A stretch of DNA of 64,000 bases from Sipunculus nudus (GCA_026874595.1 CM049307.1:20751079-20815078); one strand, 5' to 3'; shown: positions 26,885-41,345, numbered from the stretch's first letter. The notes: generated by a model from the letters alone, not told the origin. Numbers and translations: made by a program.

Positions 26885-27575
26885 TTCCGAACTGGCCCAG
26901 CTTAAGATGGGTCAGACCCAATAACAGAAGTCGGTTATTGGTTCAGACCCTTCTTAAGATGAGTCAGGCCCAGTAACCGATCAACAATGTCTGCTTGGAA
27001 CAAGCCCATTTCCATATGTTATTTTAATATTTTATATGTCGGTTATTGGTTCAGATCCATCTAGAGTTGGGTCAGGCCCATTAACCGATCAACAATGTCT
27101 AGGAATCAGGTTTGGAAATGCTGAGACCATGGGCTAAACCCAATAACCGATATGGTTTTTGGTTCAGACCCATCTTGAGATGGGCCAGGCCCAATAACCA
27201 ATCAACAATATCAACTTGGCACAGGCCCATCTCCCTATGTTCATTTACTGATATTGATAATATTTTAGATACATTTATTACCTAACAGAACAGACATAAA
27301 TTAAAATTAAATTTATTTAAAAATAATAATAAAATAAAGGGACACGGCACAGGTTTTAAAATTTCAAATCACAGCTACATTCAACATATATACAGTAATA
27401 TATACAATTTATAGTACTCATTGATAAAAATGAGTACTTATTTCATGTTTTTATTCTTTTTTTAAGCTGAAAGCATGCACCGGTATTATAAATCATGATC
27501 GGATATTGGGTCCAAACCATCTCAAGATGGTCGACTAAATACCCGATCGGTTATTATGTCTACCCATCTTAAGAT
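26885..27575. repeat. Cluster of imperfect palindromic repeats
   Basis: A 50-bp unit recurs at 26931-26980, 27039-27088 and 27151-27200, with partial copies near 26900-26925 and 27497-27570. Each full unit is itself nearly palindromic: GGTTATTGGTTCAGACCCAT on one side, CTTAAG in the centre, and the complement ATGGGTCAGGCCCAATAACC on the other. The linker ATCAACAATGTC follows each copy. A transcript would fold into successive hairpins. It could be a foldback or MITE-type element; no protein is encoded. Confidence 0.8.
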
Positions 27576-28081
27576 GGGATATACACTTACCACGAAAGGT
27601 TCAAAGCCACCTTTTAAAATTCAAGACATAGTTAGTATATGCTTACAATAGGGTACAATATATATACAGTATACCGCAGTATACATATAGATAACAATCG
27701 GGTTAAGGCGTTCGCCACACAGTCACTGCATGTAAATATACATGTATTTAACACATGGTTATAAACTGAAGGCACACAGGGTATAGTCATCTCAAGATAG
27801 CTATAATTTGACCATCAGGGTATATATATAGTCAAAATATTAATGTGTGTTACACAGAATTTTGGCAGCGCACCTTTGATGAAATAAACAGACAGATCAG
27901 TTTAATATATATTTATTATATAAAAAGTACATAATCTGTTCTTCATCTTGGAAGTATAACGTAATCAAATGAAGGAGTTACACTCTCTGCTCCTTAAATA
28001 CTTCATATAACATTTTTTTTTTATTTTTAAAGTTATAAATCAACGTTGTATTCATCAATATAGAAAAATCATTCATATACA

Positions 28082-28134
<53 letters not shown>

Positions 28135-28817
28135 GCATAGAGGTAAAAAAAATATAAAATATACTCTCGACATCATTACAATATATTTTATAAAATATAT
28201 TCTAATATTTAGTTATTGCTATTCACGAACTAAGGCAGAATATATCATTCTCGGTATACTCTTTATTCTTATCAATTATATGTCGTCACGAATCTACTGC
28301 TTAGTAAAAGCTAGACATCATTGCTGTAATTTGGCAGTCTAAAATTATGAGTAAAATGTATAATAAATACTAAAATTATAGGTGGCTCCATCTATAAAAT
28401 TATCCAAGATGTGTAAAAAAATGTGTATGCCAAATTTATCGATAATACATCAACACACACCTTAGAAAATGTCATGCCTAATGTAACCTGTCATTCGAAA
28501 ATTTAATCATACAAGATATGATATGTGGTATGTCCCCCATGGTTGTGTGCCCCTGTGTGTGTGGGGGGGGGGGGGAGGAGGGGGGGGGGTTAAGGTTACC
28601 CCTGTCAATCCTGTCAAGTTCGTCCATGACCAAATTCGCACGTTGAAATCTTCACTCAATAAATGAAATTATTCTTACCCCGCATATGCCATATGCCATA
28701 TTTGTCCTATAACTCAACTGACATGCATGCAGTGCCATAAACAGACCATAAACCCCGTCCCCTTATTAGTTGCCTTATATAGTGTGACACTTTTAATTGT
28801 ATACTTAAACACACTAA

Positions 28818-28869
<52 letters not shown>

Positions 28870-28937
28870 CTTAATTACGTTATAAGTATATAGGAAAATA
28901 TTCCTATTATGTATGTATAATATTTTTAAATACTCGG

Positions 28938-29003
<66 letters not shown>

Positions 29004-29918
29004 GCCAAATAATTTTATATTAGCTCATATTTTATACATGTATTTATATATAATATTACTTAAAACGTATATTGTGTATAGGCAAGCATTTCAGGCATGG
29101 AGTCCTTGCATTCTTATCTCCTGTATAGTGCATGGTCTTTTTTAAGTACAATCTGTGCGAGCACCTTTTCATGTCAGTGTTGTATAATGATCTGAAATAC
29201 AGAAATTTATATGATTTATATAAACATGCATGTATATATATATACATGTATAAGCCTATACTCAACTGCTCCTTTTTTTTCCTACAAGAATATGTACAGA
29301 ATAACGTGGTTTCATGCCCATCGTTCCAACTCATATATGAACACTACATATACATTTATTCGATGAGATATTATGCGCTAAGGTATACATATATACATCT
29401 CGAGATTAATATACCAAAATAAATCATATATTACAAGCACGTGTATAAAATATAATAAATGCATATGTGCTCATATATATGTTTATATATGCGTTCATAC
29501 ATTTTGGATTCATATGTTCATGTGATTGTCAAAATGTGTGTGGACTTGCATGAATACGTTAACCTATTTACTGACAATTGCGTCTTTGTTATTGTAATAT
29601 AAGACAGACCCCGGCGTGGGCTCAACACAAGTGCATACATGTATACCATATTAAAAACACTTATGTATGTAATACAGGCGGATTGAAACATACCCCCCCC
29701 CAAAAAAAAAAAAAATGAGAGAACAGTTATTTATGTGAGAACTCATAAAAGCCTTATGTAACAAAACATATATAATTCTATGATATCCGGCTTTATTATT
29801 TGGAGACACACAAGACAAATGCTAATGTCAAAATGTCTCTGTATATCTGCAGAATATTACTTGTCATTCGCACCATCTGACTTGTTTGTCACTTTATATA
29901 TAATTACATAAAAAAAAC

Positions 29919-29974
<56 letters not shown>

Positions 29975-31483
29975 CCATCACGAGTGAACATGAGTTACAG
30001 AAACGCATGCACATTTGCTGTAGAAAATTTGTTGTACACCATCAAATATTTAACAACATGTGTGTATCTGTCTCTCCATATATATATATTAAAGTATGCC
30101 ATGACAAAGTGTATGCGACTGTGCAAGTTGTCAGCACGGCGCCACATGCTTGTGAAACTTTAGGTGATATAAAAATACACATTGACCTTATGTTCGGATC
30201 TAAAATATAATTGACAAATTGGTTTAACTTACGTCAGACGTCCAAGTCCCGTGGAAGCTACTAACCGTAGCGGTACACAAGATAGATGTGGACGGACTGG
30301 GGGGCCAAGCTATTAACGTTTCTGCTCAGTCAGTGACAGATAGGGCCACCCATACCGGGCTAAGAGAAGCCATGGCCGACCTACTGACAAGTGAATGCAC
30401 ACATCTTATACTCACAAGAGAAGCAAGTCAAGATGGGTCCGTCTATCAGTTTAAAATTTATTATCAAAGGCATGGGTGATTCAATTTCTATTAGGACTCG
30501 CGACAGCGTGTGAAAATTTATTGTGCCCAAGCCGCACTTATAATATTTCGCGTGACACACCGTGAATTTGCTAGTGAAAGATATCCTGCTGTTTTGGTTC
30601 TAATTGTTTCCTAGGCCCATAAAACATTTATCTGTGACTATTCTGCGGACGTGAAATCAACATGCGTGAAGCATGTGGTGCCTTGTCGCTTTCACCTGAA
30701 ATTGACATGCGGCTTGCATACCTGGGGTCTACTTCATTGTTAAATGATCTACTGCGGGCGTCGCAGTGACATTTGCAGGTCCTCGATTTATAAACTGAAC
30801 TACCCTGCTAAATATTTTATTGTTATGGCCACAAAAGGAAAATTTTATATAAATAATTGGAACAATATTCGCCTACATATTTATGGGAAAACGTGTTAAT
30901 CCGTGGAGGTATTAAATATGCTTGACACAATATAACAAGATGGTGAAATAAAGTGAAACCACCTGGAATTATATGTGAAGGTGTACAAGGCTACAGCTAA
31001 CATTAAAGAAACTGACAACAAAGGGCATATTTAGGTGAATTTAAATTATCATAAGGTGTGATAATGCACTGTGATAAACATAAGACACAACGTGAAGGAG
31101 ATAGCCGAACGATATGAAACTAATATGGTGCCCCCTGCATGTGGTAAGATGTCGTAAAATTTATCACGTGTGTGTGGTAAAATCGTGGTGCAAATCCTCA
31201 TCTTAACAGAACTCATCAGAAGTCTCTCATATCCTGATGCTAAAGAATTTTATCCTCATCTGTCACAGAACAAAATTCACACAAATTCGCATGTTTACAA
31301 AATATGACAATTTTTTTACGCGTGTATACTTAATTTGAATTGTTTTACCAATTATGGCATTTGAAATTTCGTGTTACTCATGAACTTGCTCATGTTGTAT
31401 TTGCGTGTTTCTTGTACATACATAAAATCTTAATATATATTTTAACAAAAGTCTCAGTAAAACCTAACCTTGCCATTATATAT

Positions 31484-31521
<38 letters not shown>

Positions 31522-31870
31522 GCTCGTTAATTATGACAAACTTCCGTGCTCTCGTGAGTCGCCTCTGTGCATTAATGTTATTAATATTAAAAAAAAATAA
31601 TTAAAGGTGTACGTCGGTGTAATATAATCATGTAGTTCCGTAACATGAGAATATTTAGCGACCCAAAATATTTAGCGACCCAAATTATTTATTTGGAAAA
31701 AAAATACTATTTATTTCCAAATCAGCTCCTAAAATAAATGCAAACCAAAGTGAACGTTGACAAAAATTATATGTAATTAACTGAAACAGCTGTTACAAGC
31801 AGCCTTCTATTGTTTCGATCGTAATGAGTTTTGTATCTGTATATATATAGGTGTTTGAGGGCATTTCATG
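27576..31870. other. Intergenic DNA
   Basis: AT-rich with (AT)n at 28080-28131, 28822-28860, 28941-28999, 29921-29971 and 31478-31521, and a G-run (28561-28589). A balanced patch at about 30220-30480 looks island-like. No gene recognised. Confidence 0.6.
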
Positions 31871-31879
31871 AGTGCGGGT

Positions 31880-32420
31880 AACGGTAAACTAATCCGGTAT
31901 ATAGCATTACTAATGTAGGATCAGTAGGCGAGATGAACCCACTATTTCATGTGGAGACAATACGACGGGGTTTGTGGTCACAGTTGTAACGGTGAGGTGC
32001 CCCCTGGCAATTAAAATGGAATCAAGTTCCCCGCTGATTGGCCAGGGGTTGACTTGCGCTCCAGGCCTGGGTCGCTCCGGGAGTGACGGCCAGTAATTCG
32101 CTGGGGGCTGAATTCAACGCCTGAAATCGATCCGTGTTGTCAGTTTCGCTGATGAAATGTACATTTCATACGGCGAGCAAGTGACTCGGAATCGTGGCGT
32201 TTCAATTTTGATGCAAATGTCACCATCTGCGCCAAGAGCTGGCTGCTAGAGAGGGATTCACTATGAACAGATGTTAAGATGAGACCGCTTACACCCCCGA
32301 AGCTTCACACCGAAGGGGCTTTATTTTTGGGTGTCCATCCTAAATACGCGGGGTAATTAGCTCCATGAACCCACGGCATTACAAACACTTTATTGTTCTT
32401 TGTTGTTCAAGTGTCCACAG
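31880..32420. promoter_or_regulatory. Candidate cis-regulatory island
   Basis: About 540 bases of GC-balanced, repeat-free sequence in AT-rich surroundings, with no long coding frame. One of the clearest islands in the 36-kb gap between UNCX and EIF3D. Confidence 0.35.
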
Positions 32421-33536
32421 TTTTAATTGAGGGGCGTCGCACTTGCTAAATTTGATGACAGCGGATTTAGAGTTATCTAAGAAGAGAATATGAGCAGTTT
32501 CTAATGACCAAGTCCTCCGGCCTTTGTTTGGCAAACTATGCTATTAATATTATAAGGGAAAACAATTTGATGATTTTGGCAATTAATAGACATATGGGAC
32601 ACAGCAAAACAAATTATTCGATTTTTAGATTAAAACGACATCTATTTATGTTAATAGACATTTTGTCCTTGTTCATGCTGTATTTTGATGAAAGTATCTG
32701 CACATTTGTAAGTAAAATATCTGCAAGAAGCGCAGCTAACTGCATGCTTGATTCACCATTAAGATAAGAATGGCTCATTGATAACAAACATTCATATATA
32801 TACTGCACGTAATTCCTCTTTATTTATCTGTTGGTTGGGGTGGTGGTAAACATATGTTCTTGATTCGACCAGCTTCGTCAACATTTTAAAAAAGAAATTA
32901 GAAAATTAATTTTATGAAATGATAATAAAAATAGAATACTGGCAATATAAATGTAGATACCATAGCGGTATTAATTAAAACATTCTAAAAGGAAAGGTTC
33001 AGACGAAGAAAAGGCGGTAAGAGGGTGATATAAATTTAAATACATGTATAGCGAAACCAAACGTTTTAGAAATCACGATGAACAAAATAAGCCTTTCAGC
33101 TTCACAGAATTAGTATTAAAGGGTTAAATATTTATTATACAGATATTGTATGTTGAATCAAGCATTCAAAGATAAAATTCTTATAAAAATAACTATTTTA
33201 GGGATTACGTTATTTAGACAAAGGCTTAAGTGATCACAGGTCAAAGAAAGATGAGACGTTTTAAGGAAAACGGCAATCATGCAGCGTTCCAAGAAGTAAC
33301 TTTTTACAAGCCATTTCATAGTTCAAATGCCTATAATAATTAAACATTTTATATTCCAATTTCCTCCCTGCATACAGATTACCTGCATTATAGAAGTTGT
33401 ACACGTCGTGTATGTATAACTGAGCTGGAACTATAATATATATTGCAGATTATTTCAGAATTAATCATAGAGGATTATAGTTTAAGGGAATCCGCGAGAG
33501 ACAAATTATATTGCACGACATCTATAATTGTTTAAA

Positions 33537-33540
<4 letters not shown>

Positions 33541-33607
<67 letters not shown>

Positions 33608-33608
33608 A
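33541..33608. repeat. (AT)n(GT)n compound microsatellite
   Basis: About 22 TA units followed by about 12 GT units. Confidence 0.95.
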
Positions 33609-34167
33609 TGACAGAGACAAAGAGGTAAAGGATAGATGAAATAATAATGAGGTTGTATTCGGAGAATATTTTTTTTTAGAAAAAACATTTTAAATATCGC
33701 ATCAAAAAGAACAAATATATGTTATTTAGCATTTGGTCCTTGTGCGTGTGGGTCTGCATTGTACAAGCAAGTGTGGATGTGTGCACGTGCAAGAGTGGGA
33801 CTTCCGTAAAGTATCTGTACATATATATACGACAATTCCAATATATATATATATATTGAAAAAGAGACCCACTGCATTTTTTACTCGCTTTGCCCGCAGG
33901 GAGACCAACGCAGGTGTTAATGCTTTGATGTATCGGCACCATTTTGGAGGCCGTATTTGCATATTTGAGCAGCATGTCTCATATAAAGTGCTCAGGGGTA
34001 ACGGATTATAAGCTCCCGTTTCAGTTTAACAAACATATATATGGCACTGCTGGGGGCCATATAAATGTTCCGCCAATCGGGCAGATAATAGAACGACAAT
34101 CTGATGTATGTTAAAAACAGCTCGTCTGAAAGGTCAAGGCTGAGAGAAAATGGTGACAACAGCGACC

Positions 34168-34237
34168 TCTACTGTTGTGTTTCCTATGCAATAGAAGGGA
34201 ACAATTAACGTTCACACACCTATACCCCTGTATCCCC

Positions 34238-34281
<44 letters not shown>

Positions 34282-34361
34282 TAGCGACCTCTACTGTTGT
34301 GTTTCCTATGCAATAGAAGATAACAATTAACGTTCACACACCTATATACCCCAGTATCCCC

Positions 34362-34418
<57 letters not shown>

Positions 34419-34500
34419 CGAGCGACCTCTACTGTTGTGTTTCCTATGCAATAGAAGGGAACAATTAACGTTCAAACACCTATACCCCCGTATCCCCGTA

Positions 34501-34578
<78 letters not shown>

Positions 34579-34700
34579 CGAGCGACCTCTACTATTGTGT
34601 TTCCTATGCAATAGAAGGGAACAATTAACGTTCAAACACCTATACCCCCGTATATATGTATATATATACACACACACACACACACATATATATACATATA
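34168..34700 (+). repeat. Compound minisatellite with embedded (AT)n tracts
   Basis: Four copies (starting near 34168, 34284, 34422 and 34584) of an 85-bp core that begins GCGACCTCTACTGTTGTGTT and ends near CCCCCGTATCCCCGTATAT. They are separated by (AT)n runs of different length. Cores are nearly identical, so the array is young. The last copy ends in (CA)n and (AT)n. Confidence 0.9.
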
Positions 34701-34719
34701 TATATATATAATATCTGTA

Positions 34720-36534
34720 TATGCCATTAAATTTTGACACGTTTTTATTCCATTAAATTCCATCAGCCCAGGTTTCCTTCCTCATATTGTTTGACATGAA
34801 GGAATAAACAAAGGATATAATAAATAATCAAATAGGCTAAACAGTATAATAAAACATATAACTGCAACATTGTAACGGGGTTGTCTCGTGGGAAAAAAGC
34901 TCAACATTCGTTCTGTTTATTTTGCGGTATATCTAAACGTACATACAATCTAATACAAAGTTTAATTCTGTTCATTTTTATCTTTAGCCACTATTAATTG
35001 AAACATTAATCAAAAGTGATTCGTTTTGAACAGGACGATAGCAGGTTAAAAATTAATGTTTTTCAGGCAGTTTGATAAATGCGAGCTTATATATTTATAA
35101 ATTATGCATTGTATACAAGCAACATTTTGCATAAACAATTAAATTTCGGTGGTTATATGCATTTAATAGGGTCACTTTTAATAAAGTGTCACACATAAAT
35201 ATTTAAAAAAAAATGTTGGCGTTTAACGGATTTGGATTCCATTGATTCATCCCGCGTTCTGACAAGGAATATAGCGTCAGATATAATCTGATACGAATAT
35301 CCCAACCACCGGCGTTTATTTGGCAAGCAGTGGGCTCGCGGGACAAGACGTTTTACGTCTGCCACGGATTATATTGTCTTCTATTTCATATCTGTTTCCG
35401 TTTTAATCCCCCGAGGCCTTGAGTTACAGATTAAGCCTGTGAGACCTGGAGAAACACCTGAACACGATCGCTTTATTGGCGCAAAGCTTACAAATTCAAT
35501 TTTAACGACGCCTGGTTTGACTGAGAATTAGCTACAGGGAGAAACCGAAGCTGGCAGAATGAAAACGTGAAGTCGCTAGTCGAGTAGTAAATATACAAAA
35601 TGTTTAACATCAGATTAAAATCCAATAGTTAATCACAGAACCGGTGTGTGTAAACTAAAGTTGTGGCTGTGGGGAACGATGCATGGGACAACACCAATAT
35701 TCCTTCAATTTCCGGGTAGGTTTGTAACCATTTGCGGATAGATATCATGTTGCTAATGTCAGTTTGCTGAAATACTTACAAGCCTGCAGTCGCCATTCGC
35801 GACCTATTCCAATTCAATTACTGGCAGCAATGGAGCTGCGTAGATTGCAAGAAAACCGCGGTTTCCTGGAGCAGTGGCGTGTTGGTTTGTAATCTCTAAT
35901 ATTACACAGTGCGTGTTGATTAGAGGATGTCGTCGTGGTGTTGTGACCGGCCTGCTACCTGTGTCTATGATTGACTTGTATTTACTCGCCCGCCGTGCCC
36001 CAGTCAAGCAGCCTACCGCCTCATCAGCCAACACTATTAGAATTAGTCCTGACAAATAACTAGAAAGGCAAGTCATAGTGCCGCCCGGCCCGGGACAGCT
36101 CGCCCGCTTACCTCTCTTTGATGAGGAACAGATTGATTTTGTGTGTATCTCAGTTCTTTCCATGACATCTGTCATCAATTGCTATAATTATGATATCAGA
36201 ATGAAAATATAATATGGATTCTCTAAATGTTTGTTTTGTTTCAAGTATGGACTCTTGGGGTTAAAGGCCATACTTGAATAGTGTTTTCTCCGTTTGAAAG
36301 CAAAACTGGTACAGTTTTTCTTTTTTCTCTAATGATTCTCAGTTATGCAGCTTTAGCAACACAATTCATGTATGAATTAATGAACATAAGAATATTGTTA
36401 CGGAACCTAATATAAACAGATCACGTATGCGTGATGAACACAAATTTTGTAATGGAGATAAAAAAAAATCAGATTCTGTAACACTAGGCAGCGGGAAATG
36501 TCTGAGGGAATGAATAAAGAAGTCAGTGGTTTTT
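34720..36534. other. Intergenic DNA with island-like patches
   Basis: AT-rich to about 35220, then two balanced low-repeat patches at about 35225-35530 and 35780-36170. No convincing coding frame. Possible regulatory elements of UNCX by composition. Confidence 0.45.
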
Positions 36535-37351
36535 TGTTAACAAATAACTATAATTTATTCCTAAAACAACCCTAACAATACAATACACTAAATCAATACA
36601 ATTATACAGTGACACAGCGTTATAGCAACAAGTCAATATAATCACACAGAAAGATAATGGTACAGTACCTGGATACCAATACCATCACCACGATAAATCC
36701 TTTAAATGTAAACTCTCGGAGAATGACAGTCCTGTGGAAAGTTCTTGCAACATCCAGAAAGTAAACTGAAGTCCAAATGTATAAAATCCAGGAGAAAGTC
36801 TTTGAAAATGTATAATTGCCGCATTCGTCGGATAAGGTCCTAGAATCTGACACACGCTTCTGCGTCCGCTGGAATCTGCTCTGCTGTCTGCCCTCTGGTT
36901 CTAAAAACAGCCCCTTTATATACCTTCACACCCCAAGCCGGGAATTTTCCACTTCTCGAACAGTCTTCAAGGACCCTACTCCACAGTAAACACGCGTTTC
37001 AGGAATTCTCTAGAAAGACATCGCTGTGTATCTACACATACCAGGCTCATCACGTGACCCACGACCAGGCGTGAAAACTCAAGGCCCACATGACAACGAG
37101 AGCTCAACCAGTACTGATTAAACATAAAATGTAACAACAACACGAGTTTCGCCTGTGTCACACAGTAAAAGAGCACCTGTAACAATATGTTCTTAAGAGC
37201 GGCCACAAAATTGAAAATGAAGTAGACTGAAAGGTGGTAGTATTCTTGGAGGCTGTTTTGCCTACCGAATTTAATCCCTGAATATTTTATAGCGCCTGGA
37301 AGGCTTGGAACTACGCGCGATAGGATTTACTCGCGGACACGAACTGTAACA
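36535..37351 (-). mobile_element. Possible solo LTR
   Basis: Read on the minus strand, the segment starts TGTTAC and ends GTTAACA. It has a clear TATA box (TATATAAAGG, + coordinates 36914-36923) followed by a downstream GC-richer leader, and AATAAA some 20 bases before its end. This is the promoter-to-poly(A) layout of an LTR, and the 817-bp length is plausible. Against it: no matching 5-bp target duplication, no primer-binding site and no reverse transcriptase nearby. It could also be an orphan promoter. Confidence 0.3.
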
Positions 37352-39616
37352 ACGTGGATTTTATATACACTTTTCCATAATCTTAGTGTATTTTACAAGA
37401 TCTTTAAAGAATATAACCCAGTGAATTATTCGTGGGCTACCTGCTTATTACCCCTTGTTGCGTAGGGACAGTTCCGCGTAAATATTCAAAGGGACTGACC
37501 ATGGATCGAGTTGACATGGGACGAGTTCACTGAAGTAGTTCCCCACAGATGGCGCTTTGACAGGCCTTCCGCAAAATAATGCCAAATTCCTTAGGATTTA
37601 TGAATAAATATGGAAAGTGAGGAATCACTTGGCATCTTTCCAGACAGTTCAAGACCATGTCACAACAGTTTAATACTGCCATCGTCATATATTGGCATGT
37701 CTAGATAAATTTAATTCCGTGCGAGACTGAAGCGTACGCGTATTATATGATAGTAAACTCGCAGCGATGAAATAACATCGGTACAGGGAAGTTTGCAAGC
37801 TTTGATTTTATATATTCATAGGTGTTGAGGTTATGTGCACTATATTAAAACAGCTGTCCACAACTGTTTAAAGGAGGTCTTCTACATGTATTGTTCAGAT
37901 TTATTATATAAAACATCCTTTCTGTACGCATGATCCACGTACAAAGATCCTTGATTATATATGATACAGACAGCTTAAAGAGAGAATGGAAGTACGTGAA
38001 TGGTTCATAAAAATACATATATCATAATTATAAGGCAAATACTGAAGCAATTCACATCATCAAGAAGTACGAATGTGTGCGATAAAATTCTTTTTTATTT
38101 CATACCATAGTTTTTATTAAATAGGCTCGGCCGAACGCTTTATATAGCACGCTTTCTGAATTGCCCTGCATGCTCGGCGATTCATGTGCGTGGCGCCCCC
38201 TATATACAAGCAGGATATCGATGGGGTACCTTATGGTACCGGACAAAGTGAGAGTATTCGTGTACATATATATTATATACAGCAAAGACATGCTGTATAT
38301 TTAAAGGCCATGATCAAATGTTCAGTGCTAATGATTGATGGGCAGGGGAGGAGATGGTCACGTTACTATAATCAAGGATTCATGGTTTTGTGACTTCTTT
38401 CTATAGTTTAAACATTTTGCATTCTGTCAAAATTATTAAAACATATTTAGCCATATATACATAATTGAAATGAAAAACTGAGCTCCATATCCACACAAAA
38501 AAGGCCCGCAATTGGGCGGCGGATGTATCAACTATATATGGTAATTATTGGAAAAGCATCCCACGAATTATTCTAGAATCAGATGTAACTGTGTAAATCG
38601 CATTTCAGCTTTCGCGTACGCGTCCGTGCACATGGCCACGTAGATTATTGTCGGTCATGTTTTTAGGTGTATACACTAAGTAAATGCATTGCCCTGAACA
38701 AAAGGTGACACCCCTCCACCCAAAAATCAATTATTCATTTAACATCCATTCTTTATCATGTTCATTTGGTTTTGGGTTACGTTTGTTCTATTTTCTATGC
38801 TTTATGCGGTTGGCCGCACTGAAACACAAAAAAAAAACATAATTCGATCCCTTAAAAGCATCTGAATAGACGAGCGAAGGCGGCATGGCGTCGTGAGCCG
38901 AGAGGAAACAAACCGGCGAGGAAATCTTATAGGATTGTATTTATAGCAGAGCAAAAGTGCGACATTCAAACAAAATGTCGTGATGTCATTTCATAATTAG
39001 GGATTAGTAAGGTAATGATATTCAGTTTGGTGATAGACTGGGAGTCTCGTCCACAATGAGAACTGCAGGTGTATCATGTCTCCTGGACCAGCGCGCTGTA
39101 GATACGTCACTCATTGCTGTTTGATTTATCAGATCTGTGTTGATGTGACGTGGGGCCCGGGGCCCTGTTTGGTTAACAAACTGCACACACCGACAACGTT
39201 GGGAACCCGAGCCACAAACCTACATCTGTGGTCTTTTTTTTGTATCGGCTGAAGAATATTGAGAGAGCTGTAATCATTTCTGGTCTCACCAATATGGCCA
39301 CACATTTGCAATTTTCCACCGAATATATTGACATTTGAGATTACGTTTGAATATATATATTTATCGTAATAATTGTAATACCTTTTCCCACGCTTGTCGT
39401 TAACATTTGGGGTTACGACGTAATTTAAATATCAATTATTATCACTCGTACAATATCTTGCCATTCATGAAAATGTTATTTCTGTAGCCATCACAATAAA
39501 CCAGTATCATACATCATCGATTACTCTTTTACAAAAATCGTATGGGAGGGGGTATGCCTATACAGAGGCATGTGTATGCAGGCAGATGGACAAACAGAGA
39601 AAGAGAGACTGACAGA

Positions 39617-39656
<40 letters not shown>

Positions 39657-40430
39657 CAGACACAGGGAGACAGACAAGCAGACAAACAGACAGACAATCA
39701 GACAGCTATGCATTGACAGATAGACCATCAGCTATAAGTATAACCAGCTAGACAGACAGACGCGTTGATAAAGGTTTCTGCACATCGAGACTTGGACATA
39801 ACGACGGACACAAAACTACAGAGATAGCACAGTGACATAAAAGAGATTTATAAAGGTAACAAGAAATTAACTGCACGCATATTGACCATGCACCCGAGCA
39901 CCATGGACGCGGGGTAAGAGGGCGGGACTTATGATGGGGTGGTTGCTTGGCAGAAGTATGGACTAGAATCCGGCCGTGGTGGAGTATTTTATACTTGATA
40001 TCAATTGGAGAGAGCAGTACGGCTGACACATTATTAAACTATATGTCAAAGTATACGCGGCCCGAGCTCTTTACAGCTTGACCTGCAGGCCCCGGGATGG
40101 TTTATAGAGACCCCGGCTGATGTATGTGTCAGACATTTTGACAGCAAAATTCACACCGAACTCAAGCCGAGATGCGCAGAACAGACGCCAGAATGCAGAG
40201 TGTCTCTCTGAAGACCAACAGGCTTACTTCTGTATATCCCATAAAACGTGAAACAATAAATATATACTCAAAAACAAATTATTTATCTGCACAGAAAATG
40301 ACACCATCACTCCGCATTCCTTTTTTTAACTTCAATTATTAACTCATCCATAGCATAATTATATTAAGATTCTCAAGTCACCATTTTTACACTACCATAT
40401 AACTTTTTATGGAATGCCTATGCCCGTATA

Positions 40431-40484
<54 letters not shown>

Positions 40485-40939
40485 TTAACACATACAACTC
40501 GGATGAGAATTCATTTGGAATCTTAATACAGAGGGGTACTTTTATATATAACACTAATCTATCAGTCATGAATATATATTATTTTTGGTATTGATTAATT
40601 GGTATAGACTGGAAAGTAAGGTTACTGTACAACTCGTGGTCACCATGAAACGAAACAAATACTAATAATATTATACACTTTCGATATTTTATGAAAAATA
40701 AATTGCCTCGGACGCAAATTAAGGTTAACGTCTATAAACCTAAACCTAAAACCTAAATAAAGCTTTAATGTGTTCCTGGGTAAATATTGTTTCGGTCTAC
40801 CAAGTCAGTTCTAAGGTGTACTCCAGAACACAGCCATGCACGCCAAATTGCTCTGCACTCGGACAAAGAAAATGCCGTATATGTTACAATAGTATAGAAG
40901 TTTTTGAACTAAAATAATATGCTGGTGATCCAGATTTTA
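37352..40939. other. Intergenic DNA
   Basis: Contains (GA)n and GACA-type sequence (39580-39760) and (AT)n (40433-40481). Low-repeat balanced patches lie at about 38860-39190 and 40050-40220. No gene recognised. Confidence 0.6.
39560..39765 (+). repeat. (GA)n / (GACA)n-rich simple repeat
   Basis: GACAGACA-like sequence surrounds a pure (GA)n core at 39619-39655. A similar purine-rich patch lies at 18340-18450. Confidence 0.85.
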
Positions 40940-41345
40940 CCAATAACGTTGGTGCTGGTTACGGACGGTTTCTTGGATTATTGAAGAAAAATTTTAAGGG
41001 ACATTATTGCCGGTAAAGGACGGTTTCTTTATCAAAAAGAATATTTATATTATCTGAGACATCCATGCCAGTAACGGACGGTTTCTTTCATCAGGAAAGA
41101 AGACCTTAATTCTCTGTCACATTAATGCCGGTTACGGACGGTTTCTTTGATCATTATAGAAGAATTGAATTCTCTGAGATATTAATGCTAGTAACGGAAG
41201 ATTCCTTATTTTCAGAAATAAGAATTAAATTTTCTGTGACATTAATGCCAGTAACGAAAGATTCTTTATAAAAAAGAATATTTATATTATCTGAGACATT
41301 CATGCCAGTAATGGACGGTTTCTTTCATAAGGGAAGAAGAACTAG
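40940..41345 (+). repeat. 60-bp satellite, left block (about 7 units)
   Basis: Diverged copies of the unit that also forms the larger array at 45880-47862, in the same orientation: ATGCCGGTAACGGACGGTTT, then a CTTTCATCAGGGAAGAAGAA-like part, then a TTCTCTGAGACATTA-like part. Units here start near 40951, 41009, 41068, 41127, 41187, 41247 and 41303 and are more diverged than those on the right. Confidence 0.9.
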
